A stretch of DNA of 64,000 nucleotides from Caulobacter sp. SLTY (GTDB taxonomy: Bacteria > Pseudomonadota > Alphaproteobacteria > Caulobacterales > Caulobacteraceae). Positions 44,113-52,104 of the stretch are shown one piece after another; position 1 is the stretch's first letter, and every line of letters starts with the position of its first letter. Where the stretch lies: the NCBI RefSeq assembly GCF_009905535.1, contig NZ_JAAALA010000013.1, forward strand, positions 1 through 64,000. Reading direction: 5' to 3'. The notes under the pieces were generated by a model that was given only the letters and a program-made list of their open reading frames with translations, did not search any database and was not told the DNA's origin. The position numbers were made by a program, and so were the translations under genes.

Positions 44113-45519
44113 ATGTTGACCAGACGCAAGGCCTTGGCCATCACCGGCGCGGCGGTTGGCGGCGTGGCCATTGCCGGAACCGGGGCGGCGGTGCTGGCCA
44201 ACCGCGACAAGCCCGAGCCGCCCTCACCGGCGGCGGTGGACGGCCAGGGCCGGATGCTGTGGCGCAACTGGTCGGGGATCCAGAACGCCTATCCGGCCGC
44301 GCGGCTGGCGCCCAAGGACGAGGGCGAACTGGCGGCCGGGTTGAAAGCCGCAGCCGCCCCGATCCGGGCCGTCGGGGCCGGCCACAGCTTTACCGCCCTG
44401 GCCGCCACCAGCGGGACCTTGGTGTCGCTCGACGCCATGGCCGGGGTGACCGGTTGGGACGGCGACGTGGCCACAGTGCGGGCCGGCACGCGGCTGGGCG
44501 CCCTGGGACCGGCGCTGGCGGCCAAGGGCCACGCGATGGCCAACCTGCCCGACATCAACAAGCAGTCGCTGGCCGGGGCGATGGCCACCGCCACCCATGG
44601 GACGGGGCAGGGGCTTAAGGCGCTGCACGGCGACGTGGTCGGCCTGACCCTGGTCACCGCCGAGGGCGAGACCATCGAATGCGACGCCGTCCGCCGGCCG
44701 GAGGTGTTCCAGGCGGCCAAGGTGTCGCTGGGGGCGCTGGGCATCGTCACCCAGGTGCGGCTGGCCACCGGGGCCAACCGCCGCGTCCGCCGTCGCGTCT
44801 GGCTGGAGCCCTTCGAGGAGACCCTCGGCAAGGCCGAGGAACGCTGGCGCACCCATCGTAACTACGAATTCTACGCCGTGCCCTTCACTGGCTTGGCCGC
44901 CAACATCACCCACGACGAGACCGACGATCCGGTCCAGGCCCCGCCGCCCAGCCAGGACGACGCCTTCCTCGACGCCCTGAAGATGCTGCGCAACACCTTC
45001 GGCTGGTCGCACGGCCTGCGAAAGACCGCCGCCGGGGTCCTGCTCGGCGGCGCGGAGGAGGAGACGGCGGTCGATGAGGGCTGGAAGCTGCTGTCCACCG
45101 AACGCCCCGTCCGCTTCAACGAGATCGAATACCACCTGCCGCCGGAGACCCAGCTGGAGGCGCTGAAGGCGGTAATGGCCGTCATCGAGAAGGAGCGCCC
45201 CGACGTCTTCTTCCCCATCGAAGTCCGCCGAACGGCGGCCGACGAGGCCTGGCTCTCACCCTTCCAGGGCGGCGCGCGGGGCTCGGTCGCCGTCCACGCC
45301 TGGTACAAGGACGAGTACGCCTTCTTCTTCGACCTGATCGAGCCGATCTTCCAACGCGCCGGCGGCCGGCCACACTGGGGCAAGCTGCACAGCCTGAAGG
45401 GCCAGCGGCTGAACGGCCTCTATCCCAACTGGAAGGATTTCCTGGAAGTGCGGAGGACTCTGGATCCGAAAGGGCGAATGCTGAACCCGTACCTGACGGG
45501 GTTATTCGACCTGACGTGA
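44113..45519 (+). CDS. FAD-linked oxidase of the aldono-lactone oxidase family, Tat-exported
   Basis: This 468-residue protein begins MLTRRKALAITGAAVGGVAIAG, a twin-arginine signal. It has a PCMH-type FAD domain with RAVGAGHSFTALAAT and INKQSLAGAMATATHGTGQG, and a C-terminal ALO domain with GGRPHWGKLHSL, the HWGK motif of L-gulono/D-arabinono-1,4-lactone oxidases. It should oxidise a sugar or lactone in the periplasm. Instead of oxygen it may use the cytochrome c lipoprotein encoded just upstream as acceptor; the very short spacing supports this. The true substrate is unknown. Confidence 0.9.
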   Translation: MLTRRKALAITGAAVGGVAIAGTGAAVLANRDKPEPPSPAAVDGQGRMLWRNWSGIQNAYPAARLAPKDEGELAAGLKAAAAPIRAVGAGHSFTALAATSGTLVSLDAMAGVTGWDGDVATVRAGTRLGALGPALAAKGHAMANLPDINKQSLAGAMATATHGTGQGLKALHGDVVGLTLVTAEGETIECDAVRRPEVFQAAKVSLGALGIVTQVRLATGANRRVRRRVWLEPFEETLGKAEERWRTHRNYEFYAVPFTGLAANITHDETDDPVQAPPPSQDDAFLDALKMLRNTFGWSHGLRKTAAGVLLGGAEEETAVDEGWKLLSTERPVRFNEIEYHLPPETQLEALKAVMAVIEKERPDVFFPIEVRRTAADEAWLSPFQGGARGSVAVHAWYKDEYAFFFDLIEPIFQRAGGRPHWGKLHSLKGQRLNGLYPNWKDFLEVRRTLDPKGRMLNPYLTGLFDLT

Positions 45520-45522
45520 GCC

Positions 45523-45852
45523 TCAGCGCAGCAGTTCGAGGCCGTGCTTCTCAACTAGGGTGAGGAGCTTGAGCGCGGGGCCGCTGGGCGCCTTCGCACC
45601 GGCTTCCCACTTCTGAATCGTGGACTCTGAGGTGTTCAGGATCGAGGCGAACACCGGCTGGCTGACATTGTTGGCCAGCCTCAAGGCCTTGATGCGGCCG
45701 GGTGTGAAACGCTGGACCGGCGTAAGGCAGGTCTCATCGAACTGGCGCAGCGTTTCCTTACTGATCGTACCGGCCTTAGCCATGCCGGACACGGCGCTGT
45801 GGATCGCCTCGAAGGCTTCAGATTTGAAGGTCCGACCCTTAGGTTGGCTCAT
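45523..45852 (-). CDS. HigA-type antitoxin, XRE helix-turn-helix
   Basis: This 109-residue protein has a C-terminal XRE/HigA helix-turn-helix: RIKALRLANNVSQPVFASILNTSESTIQKWEAGAKAPSGPALKLL. The N-terminal half probably wraps the toxin. Its gene overlaps the toxin gene by 14 bases and is second, the HigBA order in which toxin precedes antitoxin. It should neutralise the partner and repress the operon through the palindrome at 46202-46218. Confidence 0.9.
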   Translation of the reverse strand: MSQPKGRTFKSEAFEAIHSAVSGMAKAGTISKETLRQFDETCLTPVQRFTPGRIKALRLANNVSQPVFASILNTSESTIQKWEAGAKAPSGPALKLLTLVEKHGLELLR

Positions 45853-46198
45853 TCGAAATCTCCATCAGTTCACCGGCCTCAAGTTCAGCCTTCAAGTCTG
45901 CGTCGGTCTTCAGTGCATAGAGATCGGCGAGGACCCGGAAAGCCAGAAGCTCACTGTCGTCGATGTTTTCCCTGTCCTTCTTAGCGAAGAGGTACGCATA
46001 GATCCAATGTCCTCGCCCCTTCATAAGGATGATGGAGCGGTGCTGGTTCTTATTCAGCCGCTTCTTGAAGACTCCGCCGCCGAGATCGCTGGCCTGACCC
46101 TTCTCCGCTTCCTGAATGGCTTGCCGAAGCTCGGCATCGTTGATACGCGCCTTTCGGGCGGCGCGACTGAACCATTTCGTCTTGAATATCCGGCCCAT
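45839..46198 (-). CDS. RelE/HigB-type toxin
   Basis: This 119-residue protein matches the COG4737-like type II toxin family: WFSRAARKARINDAELRQAI, DLGGGVFKKRLNKNQHRSIILMKG, and WIYAYLFAKKDRENIDDSELLAF. RelE-like folds cleave mRNA on the ribosome; the basic Lys/Arg residues (KKRLNKNQ, KGRG) fit that role. The family assignment is from sequence pattern; activity is not known. The ATG at 46198 is the only start. The promoter sits so close that the message may be almost leaderless. Confidence 0.88.
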   Translation of the reverse strand: MGRIFKTKWFSRAARKARINDAELRQAIQEAEKGQASDLGGGVFKKRLNKNQHRSIILMKGRGHWIYAYLFAKKDRENIDDSELLAFRVLADLYALKTDADLKAELEAGELMEISNEPT

Positions 46199-46229
46199 AA
46201 GATAGCACGCGGTGCTATGTTTTCAACCC
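46199..46229 (-). promoter_or_regulatory. TA promoter and palindromic operator
   Basis: On the minus strand, TTGAAA is followed by a 16-base spacer and TATCTT, directly before the toxin ATG. A perfect inverted repeat, ATAGCAC-GCG-GTGCTAT (46202-46218), covers the spacer and -10. The -10 is only one or no base from the ATG, which puts the expected start of transcription within the gene; a leaderless start or another promoter may be used. Confidence 0.6.
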
Positions 46230-46233
46230 CGTT

Positions 46234-46839
46234 CTACCGCCCGCCCTCCAGCGACACCACCCAGCTGTTCAGCTGCGTCAGCGTCTGCGTCAGCGCGGTG
46301 TTGTAGGCCGGGACGATTGCGCTGACGCGGTTGTCGCTGGTCTGGATTTCGGCCTTGAAGACCTTCTCCACGGTCGTCCCGTCGCGCTCGTTGCGGCGCA
46401 TGGCGGCCTTGATCTCCACCACCACCACCGGCGCGCCTTCCGGCCCGTTGCGGTACTGGACTTCAAACCGCTGTACATCCAGCCGCAGGATGAAGTCCGT
46501 GCGCCCCATCTCGCCGGGGCTGACCAGGCGGGCGTTGCCGGCCTGGAAGGCGCGGATCAGTTCTTCCTCGAAGATCTGCGCGGCGGGCGCGCCCCACCGG
46601 GCGCTGTCGATATAGGCCAGTTCGCCATTGGTGACCGTCAGGAGGCCGTCGCCGGAGGCTGCGCGGTCGAAGGCGATCGGGCCCCGGCTGACGTCGAACG
46701 TCTTCACCGACACCTCCGAGGGGGCCTCGATCTCGAAGCGGTAGAGCTTGGACGGCTCGGCTTCCGGGAACAGGGTGATGCAGGCGCCCAGGCCCAGGGC
46801 GGCGGCCGCGAGGACGGCGGTGCGGAGGAGCGTCTTCAC
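46234..46839 (-). CDS. ABC-type transport auxiliary lipoprotein (PqiC/YmbA-like)
   Basis: This 201-residue lipoprotein starts MKTLLRTAVLAAAALGLGAC with the lipobox LGAC (Cys20). The mature domain has the PF03886-type pattern: SKLYRFEIEAP, IAFDRAASGDGLLTVTNGELAYIDSARWGAPAAQIFEEEL and FILRLDVQRFEVQYRN. In MCE-type transporters this lipoprotein probably links the MlaD ring to the outer membrane. Its start overlaps the MlaD gene by four bases (ATGA), completing the operon. Confidence 0.88.
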   Translation of the reverse strand: MKTLLRTAVLAAAALGLGACITLFPEAEPSKLYRFEIEAPSEVSVKTFDVSRGPIAFDRAASGDGLLTVTNGELAYIDSARWGAPAAQIFEEELIRAFQAGNARLVSPGEMGRTDFILRLDVQRFEVQYRNGPEGAPVVVVEIKAAMRRNERDGTTVEKVFKAEIQTSDNRVSAIVPAYNTALTQTLTQLNSWVVSLEGGR

Positions 46840-47774
46840 GGCTTCACCTTCTTCTTCTCGGCGGGCGGCTTGCCGACCAGGCCCTGCGGGTTCTTCTCGG
46901 CCTCGTTGACCAGCCGCTCGAAGGAGTCCACGGCCCCCTGCAGCGAGCTGACGGCGCTGGTCAGCTGGGGCAGGCCCTCGTTGGCGAAGTCGTTCACCGG
47001 GCCGTCGAGCTTGGCCAGGATGGTCGACACGTCGGCGGCGGCCTTGTCGACCTTCAGCGCCGCGGCGTCGATGTTGGCCAGGGTCTGTTTGGCGTCCTTG
47101 TCGATCAGGCTGCGGCCGGACTTGGCCAGCTCGGTGTATTCCTTGGCCGCGACCTCGAAAGTCTGGAGGGCGCGGCGGGCGTCGGCGATGATTTCCTTCT
47201 GCTCGCGCGCCTCGGCGGTGAAGGCCTGGAGGTCGTCCAACGCGGCGCCGAAGGTGGTGATGTTCTCATCGCCCAGCACCCGGTTGATCCGGTCCAGCGC
47301 CTCGATCGTTCGGGTCAGCACCGTGCCGCCCCCGGCCAGCAGGTCCGAAAGGGCCGACCTCTGGGTCCGGATGATCGGCACCTCGCCGTCTGCCACTGTG
47401 TCCTTCAGCAGCCGCTTGGCGGGATCCCCTGCGGTGATCTGGATGTAGTTGATGCCGGTGATGCCCTGGGGCTCCAGGGTGGCGTAGCTGTCCTCGCGGA
47501 TCGGCACGTCGGTGGTCACCTTGATGCGGGCGATCACGCGATTGGGGTCGCGGCTGTCCAGCTTGATGGTGGAGACATCGCCCACCTTGATGCCGTTGAA
47601 ATGCACCTCGCCGCCCTCGGACAGGCCGCGCACCGGGCCGACGAACAGCACGTCGTACTCGTCGAACTGCTTGTTGAAGCCCAGCCTCGCCAGCCAGAAG
47701 ACAAAGACGACGGCCGCGATGAACAGCAGCAGCGAGGCCGCTCCCACCAGCGCGTAGTTGGCGTTTCTTTCCAT
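46836..47774 (-). CDS. MlaD/MCE-domain lipid transport protein
   Basis: This 312-residue protein has an N-terminal transmembrane helix (ALVGAASLLLFIAAVVFVFWLA), an MCE domain at about 38-115 (YDVLFVGPVRGLSEGGEVHFNGIKVGDV, VPIREDSYATLEPQGITG), and a long helical region with heptads (LQTFEVAAKEYTELAKSG...), ending in a Lys-rich tail. MCE rings carry lipids across the periplasm. Its start shares one base with the upstream ATPase stop. It is the substrate-binding part of the Mla-type operon. Confidence 0.92.
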   Translation of the reverse strand: MERNANYALVGAASLLLFIAAVVFVFWLARLGFNKQFDEYDVLFVGPVRGLSEGGEVHFNGIKVGDVSTIKLDSRDPNRVIARIKVTTDVPIREDSYATLEPQGITGINYIQITAGDPAKRLLKDTVADGEVPIIRTQRSALSDLLAGGGTVLTRTIEALDRINRVLGDENITTFGAALDDLQAFTAEAREQKEIIADARRALQTFEVAAKEYTELAKSGRSLIDKDAKQTLANIDAAALKVDKAAADVSTILAKLDGPVNDFANEGLPQLTSAVSSLQGAVDSFERLVNEAEKNPQGLVGKPPAEKKKVKP

Positions 47775-48610
47775 CAGACTCTCGTGCCCTGTTGGCTCGC
47801 GCGTGCGGCGCGGCCTCGCGGACCCAGGAAGTATTCCTGAATCCAGGGATGTTCGGAATGCTCAAGTTGGCCGACCGGCGCCACGGCCACCACCTGCTTG
47901 TCGGCCAGAACGGCGACCCGGTCGGTGATCGTATAGAGGCTGTCCAGGTCGTGGGTGATCATGAACACGGTCAGGCCCAGGCTGCGGCTGAGGTCGAGGA
48001 TCAGCTCGTCGAAGGCCGAGGCGCCGATCGGGTCGAGGCCGGCGGTCGGCTCGTCGAGGAACAGGAGCTCGGGATCGAAGGCCAGGGCGCGGGCCAGGCC
48101 GGCCCGCTTGCGCATGCCGCCGGAGAGTTCCGCCGGCTTCAGCGCCCCGGCGCGGGGCGGCAGGCCGACCAGGGCGATCTTCAGCTCGGCCAGCTCGTCG
48201 ATCTCGCGGCGGGAAAGATCGGTGTGCTCGTGCAGCGGCGCGGCGACGTTCTGCTTGACGGTGAGCGAGGAGAACAGCGCCCCCTGCTGGAACAGCACGC
48301 CCCAGCGCCGCTCGATAGCCGACCATTTGCGGCGGCTGGCATGCTGAATGTCCTGGCCGAAGATGCGGACGCTGCCGCCCTCCGGCTCCTTCAGCCCGAT
48401 AATGGTGTTCAGCAGCACCGACTTGCCGGTGCCCGAGCCGCCGACCACACCCAGCACCTCCCCGCGCTTGACGGTCAGGTCGAGGTTCTCGTGGATGACG
48501 GTGTCGCCGAAGGCCGAGTACAGGCCCTTGACCTCGATGGGCGGCGCCTCGGCGTCGAGGCCGTCCTCTTCCAGGGCGCGGTCGTGCGGGTCGAGCGTGG
48601 CGTCGGTCAT
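47774..48610 (-). CDS. MlaF-type ABC transporter ATPase
   Basis: This 278-residue ATPase has Walker A GVVGGSGTGKSVLL, the Q-loop GVLFQQGALFSSLTV, ABC signature AELSGGMRKRAGLARAL, Walker B LLFLDEPTAGLDP and the switch His in FMITHDL. It powers retrograde or anterograde phospholipid transport with the MlaE permease. It overlaps the permease gene by four bases. An acidic N-terminal extension of about 25 residues (LDPHDRALEEDGLD) precedes the domain, longer than in the Escherichia coli protein. Confidence 0.95.
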   Translation of the reverse strand: MTDATLDPHDRALEEDGLDAEAPPIEVKGLYSAFGDTVIHENLDLTVKRGEVLGVVGGSGTGKSVLLNTIIGLKEPEGGSVRIFGQDIQHASRRKWSAIERRWGVLFQQGALFSSLTVKQNVAAPLHEHTDLSRREIDELAELKIALVGLPPRAGALKPAELSGGMRKRAGLARALAFDPELLFLDEPTAGLDPIGASAFDELILDLSRSLGLTVFMITHDLDSLYTITDRVAVLADKQVVAVAPVGQLEHSEHPWIQEYFLGPRGRAARASQQGTRV

Positions 48611-49722
48611 ATGTTCAGCTCCATGTAGAGGAGCGCGAACAGCGCATCGACCAGGATGATGGCGAAAATCGCCTGGACCACGGCCGAGGTCACCCGGCGG
48701 CCGAGACTCTCGACGTCGCCCTCAACCTCCATCCCCTGGCGGCAGCCGATCCCGGCAATCACGATGGCCATCACCGGGGCCTTGGACACCCCGGCCCAGA
48801 AGTGGGCGGCGCCGACGTTGTCGGCGATCCGCTGCCAGAAGAAGGTCGGCGACAGGCCCAGCGTGTTCCAGCTGACCACCAGCCCGCCGATCAGGCCGGC
48901 CAGATCGGCGACGAAGGTCAGCAGCGGCATGGTCACCAGCAGCGCCAGGAAGCGCGGCAGCACCAGGGCGTCGAAGGGATCGACCCCCATCACCCGCATG
49001 GCGTCGATTTCCTGGTTCATCTTCATCGAGCCGATCTCGGCGGCGAAGGCCGAGGCCGAGCGGCCGGCCAGAAGCACGGCGGTGATCACGATGCCGAACT
49101 CGCGCAACACCGACACCCCGATCAGCTCGACCACGAACACCTCGGCCGCGAAGGCCCGCAGGGTGTTGATGCCCAGCAGCGCGACCACCGCTCCCAGGAA
49201 GAAGGTTGTGACCGCGACGATCGGCACGGCGTCCAGCCCGGCGCGCTCGCACAGGGCGACGAAGGGGGCGGCGCGAAACTTGCGCGGATTGGTGATGGCG
49301 CGGCCGACGGAGGTCAGCAGGTGGCCGAGGAAGACCAGGGTCTCGTAGAGGTCGATCCCCAGGTTGACGACGCCCCGCCCGATGCGGACCAGCAGTTCGT
49401 AGAAGCCGCGATCCTGGCGATGGGGGCTGTGCTCGGCCTGCACCGCCTCGCCCACCAGATGCAGCAGCCGCTCGGTTTCCGGCCGGGCCAGCAGCAGTCC
49501 GGCTGATTCGCGGCCATCGGCGGCGCGGATGATGGCATAGGCCCCCGCGGTGTCGCAGCGGCCGACCTGCCGCAGGTCCAGGGTCACAGCTTTGGAATGC
49601 AGCAGGTTTTCGCTGAGGCGCGCGCCCGCGTCCTCGAGCGACTCAGCGGTCCAGTCGCCTGTCAGCTTGGCCGTCGAGCCATGCTCGCCCTGCAGAAGGG
49701 AGAAATCGGCGGGTTGAGGCAT
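48607..49722 (-). CDS. MlaE-type permease with N-terminal STAS domain
   Basis: This 371-residue protein joins a STAS domain (about 10-100; AVTLDLRQVGRCDTAGAYAIIRA) to an MlaE permease (about 130-370) with a REFGIVITAVLLAGRSASAFAAEIGSMKMNQEIDAMRVMGVDP core. In Escherichia coli the STAS protein MlaB is separate; fusion is common in alphaproteobacteria. It forms the inner-membrane channel of the lipid transporter. Start 49722 is preferred to 49776 because the STAS domain follows directly. No MlaC is encoded next to it. Confidence 0.93.
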   Translation of the reverse strand: MPQPADFSLLQGEHGSTAKLTGDWTAESLEDAGARLSENLLHSKAVTLDLRQVGRCDTAGAYAIIRAADGRESAGLLLARPETERLLHLVGEAVQAEHSPHRQDRGFYELLVRIGRGVVNLGIDLYETLVFLGHLLTSVGRAITNPRKFRAAPFVALCERAGLDAVPIVAVTTFFLGAVVALLGINTLRAFAAEVFVVELIGVSVLREFGIVITAVLLAGRSASAFAAEIGSMKMNQEIDAMRVMGVDPFDALVLPRFLALLVTMPLLTFVADLAGLIGGLVVSWNTLGLSPTFFWQRIADNVGAAHFWAGVSKAPVMAIVIAGIGCRQGMEVEGDVESLGRRVTSAVVQAIFAIILVDALFALLYMELNI

Positions 49723-49885
49723 GGACCGTGTCGGCTTCCCTTGTCGCGCACGGAAACTGCCACGCCCCGGCCCCATCGCAAAGGGCTTCGCCTGGGACGA
49801 AGTTCCCGCAAACCGTCGGTTGGCGCCGTTCAGACCGCAAAAGCTGCACGCAGGCCACAGTCGGCGCCGATCGAACGCGCCGACG

Positions 49886-51301
49886 CTAGCCGCCGAACCG
49901 ACCGTCCATCAGCGCCGGCAGGCTGGCGGGCAGGCCCAGCAGGGGCCCGGAGGAGAGAAGGAGGACCACCTCTTCGCCGGTCAGGTCTGTCAGCTGGCTC
50001 TCGACTTCGCTCGGCGTGGCTGCGCCGGCGGCGGGCACGCCCGCGGCGTTGATCCGGGCCAGAATGTCATCATGTGTCAGCTGACTGTGGCTCGCCGCGC
50101 CGTGAACAGGCGGGGGGATGACGATCACCCGCGCCACGTCATCGAAGACGGTGTCGTACCAGGTCAGCCCCTCGCGGTTCCGCCAGCTGAAGGTGTGCGG
50201 TTCGAAGATCACCACCAGCGGCCGGCCGGGATAGTGGAGAATCATCGCCTCGATGGCCGAGCGGGCCTTCTCGTAAGAGGAGCCGAACCCCTCGATCACC
50301 GGGACTTTCGAGGTGGTGGTCAGCCGGTCCAGCCGGCGGCGGATGCCCTGGAAGGATGAGACGGCGGACACCAGCTCCCCTTCGGTGACCAGGCCCCGGG
50401 TCAGCAGGAAGGCGGCCACGCCCACCACGTTCTCGATGTTGTGGGCGCCCAGCAGCTGGGTCTGCAGGTCGAGGGTCCGGCCGTCCGGGGCGACCAGGGT
50501 GAAGCTGGAAGTCTCGCCGAACACCACGTCGCGGCAGTACCAGCCCTCGCCGGGCGCCGTGCCGTACCAGACCGGCGAGACAGCGCAGTCGCCGGCGATG
50601 GCGCGTAGGGCCGGGGAGTCGCGCAGCACCACGGTGGCGCCGGGCTGGACGCGGGCCAGCAGGGCGCGGAACGGGGCCTCGTACTCCGGATAGGTCGGGA
50701 AGACGTTGAGGTGGTCATGCACCAGCGAGGTCAGCAGCAGGTGGTCCACGTCATAGAGCATGAACTTCGAGCGTCGGTCGGCCTGGCTGACGATGTACTC
50801 GTCGCCCTCCAGGATCATCGGCCCCGATCCCCAGGCTCCAGTCGGCCCGCCGCCGGCGGGAATCGCGCCGATCATGTAGCCGGGATCCTTGCCGGCCTCT
50901 CGCAGGATATAGGCCATCAGGGCGGTGCAGCTCGACTTGCCGAAGCTGCCGGCCACCAGGGTGACATCGCGGTCCCTGGTCTGCTCCGCGATCAGCTGGG
51001 GAAAGCCGGTCATCTCGATGCCGCGCGCGACCGTCTCGACGTATTCGGGGTTGGCCTCGCCGTGCAGCTTGGCGCTGCCGCCCAGGACGACCAGGTCGAT
51101 CTCCGGCCCGATGTTCTCGGCCGCCAGGGTGCGGCGGAAGGGGATGCCGAGGGTTTCCAGATAGGTGCTGATCGGCGGGAAGGCCTCCTCGTCGGAGCCT
51201 CCGATCACATGGCCGGCGTCCCGCATCATCAGGGCGGTGGCGCTCATCCCGGCGCCGGCGATGCCGATGAAGTGGATGTGGCGGGGGGTATCGGTCGTCA
51301 T
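49886..51301 (-). CDS. mpl: Mpl-like UDP-N-acetylmuramate:tripeptide ligase (murein recycling)
   Basis: This 471-residue Mur ligase begins HIHFIGIAGAGMSATALMMRDAGHVIGGSD, with FPPISTYLETLGIPF as in Mpl. The ATP loop is VAGSFGKSSCTALMAYIL (most Mur ligases have GTHGKTT, so this is unusual), and the C-terminal domain has FEPHTFSWRNREGL. Mpl rejoins recycled L-Ala-gamma-D-Glu-mesoDAP tripeptide to UDP-MurNAc in the cytoplasm. It lies 31 bp after the BlaI-type gene, in the same direction, so it is probably in the ExbB-like/BlaI operon. The start at 51301 precedes the conserved N-terminal motif. Confidence 0.88.
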   Translation of the reverse strand: MTTDTPRHIHFIGIAGAGMSATALMMRDAGHVIGGSDEEAFPPISTYLETLGIPFRRTLAAENIGPEIDLVVLGGSAKLHGEANPEYVETVARGIEMTGFPQLIAEQTRDRDVTLVAGSFGKSSCTALMAYILREAGKDPGYMIGAIPAGGGPTGAWGSGPMILEGDEYIVSQADRRSKFMLYDVDHLLLTSLVHDHLNVFPTYPEYEAPFRALLARVQPGATVVLRDSPALRAIAGDCAVSPVWYGTAPGEGWYCRDVVFGETSSFTLVAPDGRTLDLQTQLLGAHNIENVVGVAAFLLTRGLVTEGELVSAVSSFQGIRRRLDRLTTTSKVPVIEGFGSSYEKARSAIEAMILHYPGRPLVVIFEPHTFSWRNREGLTWYDTVFDDVARVIVIPPPVHGAASHSQLTHDDILARINAAGVPAAGAATPSEVESQLTDLTGEEVVLLLSSGPLLGLPASLPALMDGRFGG

Positions 51302-51332
51302 CCGGGCGGTGTCGGACCCCCGCGCCGCGATG

Positions 51333-51647
51333 TCAAATCCCCTCGTCAAGGATGCGACGCAGGGCCGCCGGATCGCCGCCCAGGAAGCGGTGCGCGAGGC
51401 CCCGCAATTCTACCCGGATAAAATCCTCACGGGTCATCTGGGGGTGGTAGCGCTGGCGGCCCTCTTCGCGCACCGACGTCACCAGGCCCTTGCCGATCAG
51501 GCGATGCAGCAGGGTCTTGATGGTGGCGTCACCCCAGGGTTGGACCGCCTTCACCTCCTCGATCAGCGAGACGAAGGGGAGGGGCCCGCGCCGCCAGAGC
51601 GCCGCCAGCACCTCGCTCTCCGCCTCGGTGACGTGGACCCGGCTCAC
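51333..51647 (-). CDS. BlaI/MecI family transcriptional repressor
   Basis: This 104-residue protein has the BlaI/MecI winged helix: VTEAESEVLAALWRRGPLPFVSLIEEVKAVQPWGDATIKTLLHRLIGKGLV and the wing VREEGRQRYHPQMTRED. It starts with GTG at 51647, overlapping the previous stop as GTGA, hence coupled translation. BlaI repressors bind TACAnnTGTA-type sites and are normally removed by a BlaR1-type sensor protease; no such gene is seen nearby. The C-terminal helix is somewhat short for a dimerisation domain. Its likely operator is just upstream of the operon. Confidence 0.9.
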   Translation of the reverse strand: MSRVHVTEAESEVLAALWRRGPLPFVSLIEEVKAVQPWGDATIKTLLHRLIGKGLVTSVREEGRQRYHPQMTREDFIRVELRGLAHRFLGGDPAALRRILDEGI

Positions 51648-52090
51648 CGGCTGAGCACGGCGCGGTCGATCCGGGCCTCGACGGCCCAGTGGCAGATGAC
51701 CGCCACCACGCCGCAGACGAGGCCCAGCAGGATGATCAGCATGGCTTCGGCCAGGCCCGGCGCCACCACATGGAACGGTTGGGGCCCGCGCGACAGGCCC
51801 ATGAACATGGCCAGGCCGTTGTAGGCTCCGCCCAGCAGGCCGATCAGTGGCCCGCCCAGCCGCAAGGCGGAGAGGAATGTGGATCCGCCGCTGAGGTTGG
51901 GTCCGGCCATCAGCTTTCGCACTGCGATCGCGATGGCCGCGACGCTCGCCAGGATCAGGGCGGCCATGACCAGCTTCATCGAGGGGGCGGCGTCCATGAA
52001 GACGATCGTCGGATTGAGTGGGCCGGCCCAGGCGGCGCCTGGCAGGGCAGCGGCGATCAGGGCGAGGGCGGCAAGGCGTTTGGTCGTCAT
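51644..52090 (-). CDS. Reduced ExbB/TolQ/MotA-like channel protein
   Basis: This 148-residue membrane protein begins with a signal-like segment (MTTKRLAALALIAAALPGAAWA), then a helix (LVMAALILASVAAIAIAV) and the conserved TolQ/ExbB C-terminal part: LGGPLIGLLGGAYNGLAMFMG, VVAPGLAEAMLIILLGLVCGVVAVICHWAVEARI. Full proton-channel subunits are about 230 residues, so the cytoplasmic loop is nearly absent. It could be a small signalling or energy-coupled subunit. Start 52090 follows GGGAGAA. It is the first gene of the BlaI operon. No ExbD/TolR gene is near. Confidence 0.8.
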   Translation of the reverse strand: MTTKRLAALALIAAALPGAAWAGPLNPTIVFMDAAPSMKLVMAALILASVAAIAIAVRKLMAGPNLSGGSTFLSALRLGGPLIGLLGGAYNGLAMFMGLSRGPQPFHVVAPGLAEAMLIILLGLVCGVVAVICHWAVEARIDRAVLSR

Positions 52091-52104
52091 CTGTCTTCTC
52101 CCGT

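Noticed and set aside
49723..49885. Intergenic gap between the MlaE-type gene and the mpl stop
   Set aside because: I looked for a promoter, hairpin or small gene and found nothing I could support; it probably holds the Mla operon promoter.
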